A stretch of 26,185 nt of DNA from assembly GCA_900128565.1 (NCBI GenBank), contig LT635987.1, positions 1 to 26,185 of the forward strand, in the 5' to 3' direction. This document shows, piece after piece, positions 1 to 9,200 of this stretch. Under the pieces are notes generated by a model. The model had not been told where the DNA came from. It did no database searches and worked only from the letters and a program-made list of their open reading frames with translations. A program made the translations under genes and the position numbers. The first letter of the stretch is position 1; the number at the start of each line of letters is the position of its first letter. The DNA comes from Stramenopiles sp. TOSAG23-6. Lineage: Eukaryota; Sar.

Positions 1-54
1 TTGTACCTAACGATTTTTTTTAGATTTTTTTTGAAATATTTTTCCAAAATACAT
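1..54 (+). mobile_element. Introner-like intron, copy A (partial, cut by window start)
   Basis: Only the 3' half is present. It has TACCTAAC at 4-11, a T-run with an internal TTTAG, GAAATATTTTT, and the terminus AATACAT ending at 54. The frame continues at 55 (Ile-Gln-Ser). The 5' half lies beyond the window. Confidence 0.8.
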
Positions 55-3000
55 ATTCAATCAATAGATGCTGGCCANGAGTCTGTTGTTGCAATTTTAA
101 AAGATGAAATTGAAATATTAAATAAAGATTCTTTACAATTGCGAAAAGACGTCACAAATTTAAAAGAGAAATCTTCAAAAAGTTCATCGAATTTAAGCGA
201 AGCTATACAACAACATAAAGAAGAAATTGTAAAAATTAAAATTGAAAATGAAAACAAAATGAAAAAACAAAAAAATGAATGTGAAGACAAAGTCCACAAT
301 TTAGAAACTCAAGTATCAGAATGGAAAAAAACACATGAAATTATAGTACAAAAATTTGATTCTAGAGAACAAACTCTTCTTGAAAATCAGAAATCGATTA
401 CAGTCCATGTTTGTTTTATTTTTTTTTTCAATTTTTAAAAAAAAAAAATTTGGTTTTTCGTACGACATTTTGTACCTAACAAAAAAATCGAATTTTTAAT
501 TTTTTTTCACAAAACATCATCAAAAACAAATTTCGGATTTGACTATACGACTAAAAAACGAAAACAATTTAGCAATAGAACGGTTACAATCGAATCATCT
601 GGAAGAAATGGCAAAGCTGCAAAAAGAAAGATATTCTTTAAAAGTTGAATTGTCAACCTACATTCAAAAGTTGAATGATGCAAAAGTTGAAACAAAGGCT
701 CTGCAGAGTAATAGTGTAGATGATGAAAATCGGTTGAATACGCAAGTATTGCAGTTAGAAGATTTACTCGAGGATACTATAAAAAAACACGAAATCGTAT
801 TGAAAGAGAAATCAGCATCGCATTCGGATGCTATAGCTAAATTATGTGAGAAATATACTCTAGAATTAGAAAAGTTACGTCAAACATCAAAGTCAAATTA
901 TCAAACCGAACTCGATACAATTCATGAAAATCATTTGAATACATCGAAACAATTAGAAATGAAGGTGTATGTTTTATATGAATTTCTAATTTAAGTTTTT
1001 TTCATACGAAATTTCGTACCTAACGATTTTTTTTTGAAATATTTTTTCACAATACGTCATTGAATGGAAAACAAAGTACGAAAATGACGTTCAAAAAAAT
1101 GAAATAAAATTTGAGGAAGAAAAGAAACATCATACATTAGAAATTTCACATATTTTGAAAGAGCATAAACATACAATAACATGCTTACAACAAAAATATT
1201 CTGTGGATGTTGAACGCTTAGCTCAGCATTATAGCAACCGCACAGACCAAGTTCAGAAAATAGCTGGAAGTTATAGAAAGGAAGTCAAACGCCTTGAGAA
1301 TGAAGTAGATGAATGGAAAATGAATCATAATCGTCTGATTGAGGAGCATGTAAGTTCTCGTTTTTTTTTCAATTTTTTTTTTTCAATTTTTTTTTATAAA
1401 AATGTTGTACCTAACAAAAAAAAATGAAATATTTTTACAGTACATGAATCTGATGAAAAAGAGAGGATTGCGACATTTCAAGATACACTTCAGCGACTCG
1501 CCGATCNTCACAAAGATGAACTTTCAAGATACGTTGAACAATTTGAAAATGAGAAAGCTATTTCATTGAATAGATTACAAGATTCACATAATGATGAGGT
1601 GACACGTGTCCGATTACAAATTACAAATTCACAGAATTCACTTTCAGATGTAACGGCAACTCTTGAAGAAAAGCACAAAACCGTCCTGCTAGAAAAAGAA
1701 CAAAATTACCGCNATAAAGAAGCAAAGTTGATTCTTGAGCATAATCATGAGAAAGAGAAAGTTTTATCTGACTTGAGAAAACAACATTCNATAGAGATAG
1801 ACCGCTTAAACACGCAAATTCGTCGTTGGAAAAGTTCTTATGACGATGCTCTCGTAAGGAACGATCTTATTCTTGTGGAGGGAGAAAAAATAAGGAAAGA
1901 TGAAATGTCTGGTATTACACAAAAATTTGAAGAGGATTGTAAAGAATTGAAATTGAAATTCGAAATAGAAAAAAAAAGCGCCATTGAACAACACGAAATA
2001 AAAAATAAATCAGATCTATCTCGAATGGAAAGAATGGCTACAATGTGGAAAGACTCTCATTATAAAGCAACTCAACAACATGAAATTTCATTGAAAGAGC
2101 TCAAAAGAGATCACGATGAATTGGTCAAAGAAAACCATCAGCTTCAATTGGAAGCACTACAATTTCGTAATCAATACATTGATCAAAGCTCCAACTATGA
2201 ACGAACTTGTAAAATGAGTGATATAAGAAAGATTAAAGAAGAGTTGTACGAATATAAAAAAACTTCTGTATCTCTTGAGAAATACAAGAACGATATGAAA
2301 CAAAAAGATGATACATGTATGTTTTATTTTTTTTTTCAATTTTGATTTTTTTTCGTACGGAATTTTGTACCTAACGAATTTTTTTAGAATTTTTTGAAAT
2401 ATTTTTCCATGATACATATTCAAAAGAAATTATACAAATGCAAAAAGACAATAAAAAAATAATTTTGGAGATGGAAAGAAACAAAAAAACACTTGAAAAT
2501 TCGNTAGCTACGAAAATTNGTACCGATTCATCAGTTCATTCTCAAATTGATGAAAAAATGAAAATTAAAGCAATTATTTCAGGACAAACNTTTTTGAGTA
2601 CAGACGATTCAAAAACAACTGATGAGCTTCAGTGTAATGTATGTTTTATTTTTTTATTTCGATTTTTTTTCATACNAAATTTCATACCTAACGTTTTTTT
2701 TTTTTNAAATATTTTTTCATAATCCATATAAACAAAGTTAAGAATTTTCAAATCGTTGTGAATGAATGGAAATGTAAATATGATGATGTTTTGAACAGAA
2801 ACAAAAGTTTGATTTGTAAACATGAAAATGTATGTTTTTTTTTTTGTATGAATTTTTTTTTTATAAAAATTTTGTACCTAACAAAATTATTTTTTTTTGA
2901 AATATTTTTTCACAATACATGTAATTTCAATGTTGCAGGAGTCGCATAAAAATACATTACAAATGGTGACAGATAGCTTGATGAAAGAGTTTACCATTGA

Positions 3001-5986
3001 AAAAACGACNGTGGAAAAAATGTGTAAAGATTCTCATGAAAATTTGGTACTCGTTTTGGTACAAAATTGTAAGAAAAAATACGAAGAGGAAATCAAAGAA
3101 TTTCAGTGTACAATTCAAATAATGAAAGAAAATTATGAAAAGTGTAAAAAAGAACTTGAGATTCTAGATGAGAAGCACCAAATGTATTGTAAACAAACAT
3201 TGGAAAGTCAAACTAANGAGTATTCAAAATTAGAAACTGACTCTATTGCAAAGATTAATTCTTTGCGACAAGAAAAGTTTTTATTGGAAGAAAACCTTAA
3301 AAATATAAAAGAAACACACCGAGATGAGATAGCTACCATTCAGTTGAAGAGTGCATCATCTGACGATTCATTGAAAATAGCTTTACANACTCAAAATGAA
3401 AAAATCAATGAACTTATTGCACAAAGTTTGAAACATGAAAAATCGGAAAGTTTTCATACAAGTACCATACAAAAGTACGAGGCTCAATTAAAATCCATGC
3501 AAGAAACAATAAAGAAAAAATCTGAGCTGCGGCGTACGACNGATCGTCATAATAAAAATCAGATTTTATTATTGGAGGAAAATATTTCAGAATGCTTACA
3601 AGAACAAAAACTTGTAAAAAAAAGGTATGAAGAAAATCTTGCCAAACTTGAAGAGAAACTTAATGATAAAGAAACCATTTTGAAAAATGTAAATGCACAA
3701 CACCTCAATACTGTTGATGATTTACATCGCAAAATAGCTGAAATCTCAAAGGAATATAAAGCTTCCCTTGAAACATATCAAACAAAAAATGATGAACTCA
3801 GTGAAACTATAACTACTTGTAAGAAAGCTAATTCCCAATTAGAAAGAAAAATGATGGAAAGACTCAATAATTTAAAAAAAAAACAAGATGTTGAAATGAC
3901 GAAAAGATTGAATTACATAAAAAAATCACAAGATATTGAAATATCAGAGATAATTGCCAAACATAAGTCAAATATTGCGTCACTGAAAAAATCCCAGAAT
4001 TTGGTTAAAACACAAGAACTGAGGGAACAGTTTGAAATTTATGAAAAAGAATTAAACAATGTTAGAAATGATCTCTGTGTTGCAAATGACAGAATTCAAC
4101 GTGTATGTACGTTTTATTTTTTTTCAATTTCGAATTTATGTTTCGTACGAAATTTTTTACCTAACAAATTTTAGTTTTTTTTTTGAAATATTTTTCCAAA
4201 ATACATTGAACGAGTCAAAGATATTCGAAAATGAAAAAAATGAAAAAACGAAAGAAAATACAAAGATCAAAGATGATTTGGATAAGCTTCATATAAGAGA
4301 ACAAAAGTATCAATCTCAACTAAATCTCACATTGAAAGAATTGGAAAAAGTACAGATGTGTATGTTTTATTCTTTTTTTCAAATTCGAATTTTTTTTATA
4401 GTAAATTTTGTACCTAACAAATTATTTTAGATTTTTTTTTTGAAATATTTTTCTAAAATACATCATTAGCCAGAGAAAAAGAAAAGAATTTTTTCCTCAT
4501 GACACCTCCACCAAGAAAAAAACCTGAGACATCTCAATTGAATAATCCTTGTCATGTGGATACATATCCAATGTCATCTCTAGATAATCATTTGTTATAT
4601 ACTGATGAGAAGTATGGCGATTGTCAAATTTCATCACCTGAAGAGCTACCAGTAACTGCATTGGATGAAAAGGAACATACAAATATATCCGAAGCTTCAA
4701 GTAATACATTGATGAAAACGAATAAAATTTCATTACTTTTGAAAAACTATTTTTCAGCTTGGAAAGATGCAGTTCAAATGTCGGTAATCGAATCTCTGTT
4801 AGTAGACTGTCGAAAATGCGCAAAAGAAGAATTGAATACAACACTAATAAAAGCNGAGAAAGATATGCAGTTTCGTGTTTCTGAGATAGAAGATGCTCAT
4901 GTAGTGGCGTTTGAAAAATTAAAAGAATATACACAAGTTGAAATGCAGAAAAAAATGAAAGATGTGCATAAAAAACACGAAATTCAGCTACAAACTGAAA
5001 GAGAAGAAGCAATCTCAAACATGCACAAACAATTACTCGATATAGAAACGCAGCATAATATAGATCTACAAAATGTACAAAAAGAGGCGTACGCNGATAT
5101 GCACAAAAAGTTAAATGAAAGAGAAACGCAGCATAATATAGATCTACAAAATGTAAAAATTGAAAGAGAAGAAGCAATNTCAAATATGCACAAAAAGTTA
5201 AATGAAAGAGAAAAAGAGTTCAAGATACAAATGAAAAATGCACAACTTAAACGAGACTCGAAAGTAATATTTCCTGTAAAAAAAACGGGATGTAAGATGG
5301 CTTTCTTCCTTATGCGAATTATGATTGTCAAAAAATCTGCTGATGCAAGAGGGAAAGCCTGGGCCTTCCAACGTCTGATTGCAGAAACTATAGGACATCG
5401 TCGTGAGGTGACATTAAATAAATGGGAGCATGATCGTGTAGTTGCAATGCAATTTCATGCAGAATATACAACTAAACTGAAAGAAGCAGAAAGAAAGCTT
5501 GCGTTGGCATTAAATACAAACGACAATGTCGACGAAGAAAGTCTTGGTATATTAGATAGGTCTGCAGGATCTGTTGCTGTAGATAACATTCAGTTACGTC
5601 AGCGATTGCATACGGAAGCAGAAAATGCTGAGAAAAGAGAAGAAGAATTTTTGACAAAGTTGGCAGTCTTACAAGCTGAACTACAATGCAGTCGATCNCT
5701 TACTAATCAAAATGCTTCAAATATTGAAGATTCAAATTGTCAGCCAAAATTGTGTAATTCACCAATGACAGTCTTACGCAATATAAATAACAAATACAAT
5801 ATAACGGAAGAAATTGTTTCGTGCTCTGATTNAAAGACGTCTCTACGAGAATTTGGGCGAATTTTATTTGACGAAAAACTCCGTAAAACGCAACAAGACG
5901 AAGAAAATATTTTGGATGATGAAGAAAATATTTTGGATGATGATGATTGGATGGAGGGCGAAATCACATTAGCTGAGATACAATAA
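55..5986 (+). CDS. Long coiled-coil protein, 3' part (5'-truncated, 9 exons visible)
   Basis: Exons: 55-408, 518-966, 1058-1349, 1446-2316, 2418-2638, 2728-2829, 2921-4106, 4207-4359, 4464-5986. Joined, they give 5151 nt, an open frame of 1716 residues ending in TAA; the 5' end lies outside the window. Almost the whole product is charged Lys/Glu/Gln-rich heptad sequence, so a long coiled coil of the centrosomal/flagellar/cytoskeletal type is likely (inference). A WK motif, often in the form V-x-EWK-x2-Y/H, recurs (Trp codons at 322, 1065, 1314, 1827, 2046, 2767, 4760). The last exon has tandem repeats, a more globular segment (about 5270-5480) and an acidic tail with repeated EENILDD. Eight complete introns and one partial intron belong to the introner-like family, in phases 0, 1 and 2. 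I do not recognise an orthologue. The gene converges on the IQ/TPR gene 218 bp away. Confidence 0.85.
409..517 (+). mobile_element. Introner-like intron, copy 2 (109 bp, phase 0)
   Basis: Left junction CCAT|GTTTGTTTTATT, right junction AAAACAT|CATC. It contains CGTACGACATTTTG followed by TACCTAAC. Removal joins codon CAT to CAT CAA AAA and keeps the frame open. Direct repeat CAT at both ends. No AG ends the intron. Confidence 0.85.
967..1057 (+). mobile_element. Introner-like intron, copy 3 (91 bp, phase 2)
   Basis: Left junction AAGGT|GTATGTTTTA, right junction AATACGT|CATTG. Joining gives AAG GTC ATT GAA TGG (KVIEW). This is the only copy ending in GT rather than AT, and its upstream flank is also GT, so the terminal dinucleotide matches the flank as a target duplication would. 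No AG lies between TACCTAAC and the restored exon. Confidence 0.85.
1350..1445 (+). mobile_element. Introner-like intron, copy 4 (96 bp, phase 0), diverged
   Basis: Left junction GAGCAT|GTAAGTTCTCG, right junction TTTTACAGTACAT|GAA. TACCTAAC is present but the interior is shorter and more T-rich. A canonical-looking ACAG lies 5 nt before the end, but splicing there shifts the frame. Ending at TACAT continues as HESDEKERIATFQD without a stop. Confidence 0.8.
2317..2417 (+). mobile_element. Introner-like intron, copy 5 (101 bp, phase 1)
   Basis: Left junction GATACAT|GTATGTTTTATT, right junction GATACAT|ATTC. Joining makes T|AT (Tyr) and continues SKEIIQMQKD. A 4-nt direct repeat ACAT is present. 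An internal TTTTTTTAG follows TACCTAAC; using it would create TAA immediately. Confidence 0.85.
2639..2727 (+). mobile_element. Introner-like intron, copy 6 (89 bp, phase 0)
   Basis: Left junction TGTAAT|GTATGTTTTATT, right junction AATCCAT|ATAAAC. Continues INKVKNFQIVVNEWK. Two N lie inside it (2676 and 2706). The core reads CATACCTAAC. Shared dinucleotide AT. Confidence 0.8.
2830..2920 (+). mobile_element. Introner-like intron, copy 7 (91 bp, phase 0)
   Basis: Left junction GAAAAT|GTATGTTTTT, right junction AATACAT|GTAATTTC. Contains TACCTAAC and GAAATATTTTTT. Alone among the copies, an in-frame canonical acceptor exists 18 nt further on (TTGCAG|GAG, intron 2830-2938), so this copy could be GT-AG and the exon six codons shorter. 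Confidence 0.75.
4107..4206 (+). mobile_element. Introner-like intron, copy 8 (100 bp, phase 1)
   Basis: Left junction GTGTAT|GTACGTTTTATT, right junction AATACAT|TGAACG. Joining makes T|TG (Leu) and continues NESKIFENEK. Core CGTACGAAATTTTT then TACCTAAC. An internal TTTTAG is present, but its use would reach a stop at TGA 4207-4209. Confidence 0.85.
4360..4463 (+). mobile_element. Introner-like intron, copy 9 (104 bp, phase 1)
   Basis: Left junction CAGATGT|GTATGTTTTATT, right junction AATACAT|CATTAGCC. Joining makes T|CA (Ser) and continues LAREKEK. The upstream flank is GT but the terminus is AT, so only T is duplicated. An internal TTTTAG (to 4430) would give a stop. Confidence 0.85.
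4997..5213 (+). repeat. Nested tandem repeats inside the coiled-coil exon
   Basis: A 33-nt block is repeated exactly at 5045-5077 and 5123-5155 (encoding ETQHNIDLQNV). A 28-nt block occurs at 5099-5126 and 5186-5213 (MHKKLNERE). GAAAGAGAAGAAGCAAT occurs at 4997 and 5162. The unit is about 26-29 codons and keeps the frame, so this looks like recent amplification of a heptad segment. Two N fall inside it (5095 and 5179). Confidence 0.9.
5897..5938 (+). repeat. 21-bp tandem duplication encoding an acidic tail
   Basis: Two copies of a 21-nt unit (GAYGAAGAAAATATTTTGGAT), differing at one base, encode EENILDD twice near the C-terminus of the coiled-coil protein. Confidence 0.9.
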
Positions 5987-6204
5987 AAAAATATCGCGGA
6001 GAAATTTGATTGGATGAAAGTATTTATAATATGAATAAAGACAAATAGTATATATATTATCTCAAAGATAAAACAATTGTGTTATTGTCTTTCTTANATA
6101 TTGTTTTCACTGATAAGATATAAAAAGGAACANTGTTTTCTACTTGTACGATATAATAAAATTGATGGCCTAAGTTTAAGAAATTTTATGGAAATAATCG
6201 TTTT
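5987..6204. other. Convergent 3' intergenic region with AATAAA
   Basis: AT-rich 218 bp between the stop of the coiled-coil gene (plus) and the stop of the IQ/TPR gene (minus). AATAAA occurs at 6034-6039, about 50 nt after the plus-strand stop, and again at 6155-6160. Either could serve polyadenylation if this organism uses that signal (inference). Two N lie here (6097 and 6133). I see no other gene. Confidence 0.4.
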
Positions 6205-9200
6205 TTAACTGATAGCAGACTCAAAGTCATTCATCTCTAATTGGTCNGCCGAAAATCTATTCCCAATCCGATGAATGCTCCCATCTACTGTATATGATGT
6301 TTTACGTTTTTGACCAACGTCAAATTTTGGTTTCCCTGTCATTTGATCTCTTTGGTTTTTTGGTGANGTAAAAGATTTAGTGCTTAACCTATTATTATTT
6401 TTATCATTTCGCATAGATGATTTACTATTTTGATGATTTGTTGAAGTGTTATTGTCCAATAGAACAGGTAATAGTGAACCAAGACCGGAAACGATCGCCT
6501 GATCCTTTGCAGTTTTGCCAGCAACATCAAGACTCAGCATGAAATTATCAAATGCCTTAGAGGGTGATGGGGTCCTCTGACTGTTCTTTGTTTTTTTTCT
6601 GCGTTTAGCAATTGCTGTACGTTGTTTACGAATGATAGGCAGTCCTTCTCCTGGTCGCATACCAACATCATGAGCAGCTGGCGACACAAACTTGTTGTAC
6701 TTGGTGTTAATACGAGGATTCCGTTGTCGACTTGCCATACCCCCACGAGGCGTATATTTTGTGTGCTTTAGAATAGAATATATGTTTTGGGTTTCACCTG
6801 GAATACCTATTTCAGAGAGGTATTTAGAAATTTCAAGAACTCGGCAAACTTGTTGCACTTCTTGTTGAAAAACAGGTTGAAGCAAATGATCGATAGCAGA
6901 ATGTATTAGATCCGTATTGTACCCTTGTCCAGNTTCCGCTAAAGCACAGAGAGCTTCAGCAGCACTGGAACCTGGAACCTTCGAGGTAACAATATGGACA
7001 TCTTTGCGAAGGCGTCTCTTTGCTTCAGCGCCGTTACCTTTTTCATTAATACAACGATTTAGAAGCTTTGTCCAGTGTTGCTTAAATTTAGACCTTGAAG
7101 GAATGTAACCATTTCGATAATACTCTACAAGATCTGCCTGCTTTGATACTTTAGATGTTAAACCAGGGTACAATATTATGGCAGAAGCCCATTCTCGAGC
7201 CTCCTTTTCTTTTGGGTCTTCTTGCAAATTCAAATCTCGGCGAATTATCCGGCATTGTTTGCGAGAAATAGCACCTCGCATTATGCGCTGCATTGATTTT
7301 GCTGCATCATGTTTACTCATCTTGCGGTATTTGCGCCGGCTCTGGCGCCCACGCGAAAGTTTCTGGATTTTTATCGCATTTTCATTTTCCCATTTGTGCT
7401 GTAACTCGCGTGTAGTTATTTTCTTGGACTCAAGATCCAATTTTACTTGACGTGCAGCATGCCGTCGAAACGAACACTGTATTTCAAGTGCAGCTTTTTC
7501 CCTTTGCTTATTCATTTTTCTTCTTTCTCGTTTTACATGAGCTTGCATATCATCGTGCTTTTTTAATACGGCATCTATTTTTCCTTCATTGCTAGTGTAC
7601 ATTTCCTGCAATCTAGCAATAGTTCGTCTTTTCTTCTTTGATAATATCTTTTTCAAATCCGAGTCCATATTATTTCTTTGCATTGAGCCTCGAGCAANGC
7701 ATTGTATTTTGATGGCTGCTTCTTCTCTCAACCATTCAGATTCCTCCTCTTCGTCTACAGGAAACTTATAATCTATATTTGGTTTTGTTAATTTGGTTTT
7801 GTCAATATCGAATTTGAGACTCCATCTTTTGTCACGCCAGGATTGCAGAGTTGATAAATAATCGGGATTTATAGGTTTGTCACTTTGATCCCTAGCCAGC
7901 TGCACACATTTCTCAAGATATTTGATTGATTTTTCATATTCTTGCATAGTATGGAGACTCAACGCGAACTCGTACAGAACATGAGGATCATTTGGAGATA
8001 AAGCTGCTGCAATAGAACGGCAATCTAGAGCAATGATATTATCTCCTCCTTTAGAAAAGTCTTCTGCAAAACGAGAAAATCCATGAGCACTCTTGCGCCA
8101 ACCTTTCCACGAATTGGTGTTTCCATTATACTTATTTGCTTTAATCTTTGAAAATNTAGGTTTCCAAATGGAAGTGAGACCATCATCTTGCCATGGTTTT
8201 GATTTCATGGATTTGGGATTATCATTAGTATCTTGAACTTTGTGACGAGTGGGGTATATTTTTAATTCTTTGTTTCTTGCAATTAAAAAACATATGTGCA
8301 ATGGTTTATAATCTTTCGGTGGATTAGACAATATATATGAAAAGTAGACTGCAGCCTGAGAATACATACCGAGATGTTGCATGATGGAAGCTGAAAGAAA
8401 AACTACTTCATTAATTTTTGAAAATGACGGGAATTGTTTGATCATTATACTTAGAGTTTGCGCAGAGGCTTCAAAAGCACAAAATTGTAAATATAGACGG
8501 GCCATTTCAAGCCAAAATGATGGGTTTGCAATATTCATCAATGCCTTTGATGCATATTTGTACGCGGTAAATGTAGCTTGTAGGCGTGAATTTGTTTGTT
8601 CTTTTTTCCACTCAACATAATGAGAGCGACCTAGCGCATGCCACACTCGACCAGTAGCAACGCTTTTATTTTCATCAATAGCGCGTTGAAATGTTGAAGC
8701 AGCGAGGTTGTAGTCCCCATCATTATACTGTTTAAATCCAAGAGAAATTAGCAGTTTGCTNCGCTGTTCAACATTTTTTGTCCCACATATATGTCGCTTC
8801 AGTTCAGATTTAGTCATAGTCACAGCAGTATCCCTTTTCGCAACGGCATCCTTTACCACACCCCACTTAGTTGATTGATCGATAAGATTGACAGCGAGTT
8901 TTTGTCGATTTAAAGTAATCTCTTCAACACCAATCATCTCATCATGTTTTGCCTTTTTTAATCGACTTACATTTAGATTACCGGAGTCACTTATGTCTAC
9001 AAGAGGCTGAAGTTTTAGTGCTGGAATGGAGTCTCGGTTTCTTTCAATAATGAGGGCGGTGGATAATTGTGCATACATTTTCTGCCGGCGATAATGAAGC
9101 AAGTCACCCGCATCTTGTTGCGCTTGTGCAATCCGTTCATCTGAACCATTCTTAGCTGCAACTTGCACTTCAAGCTGTGCAGCCTCCACTGCTTCACGGA

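Noticed and set aside
409-4463. U12-type AT-AC introns
   Set aside because: If cut one step earlier, many copies would read AT...AC, but the donor lacks ATATCCTTT, the branch-like motif is 40-50 nt from the end rather than 10-20, and copies 6 and TPR-A would end in CC. A GT start with a sliding end fits all copies better.
4497-5183. 228-aa antisense open frame over the coiled-coil exon (mirrored at 21003-21689)
   Set aside because: It is the complement of Lys/Glu-rich coding sequence and reads as Leu/Phe/Tyr-rich low complexity; the sense strand has a clear coiled-coil frame and intron junctions.
6034-6160. tRNA or other structured RNA gene in the convergent intergenic region
   Set aside because: I found no cloverleaf or other recognisable RNA pattern in this AT-rich stretch by reading; only AATAAA motifs stand out.
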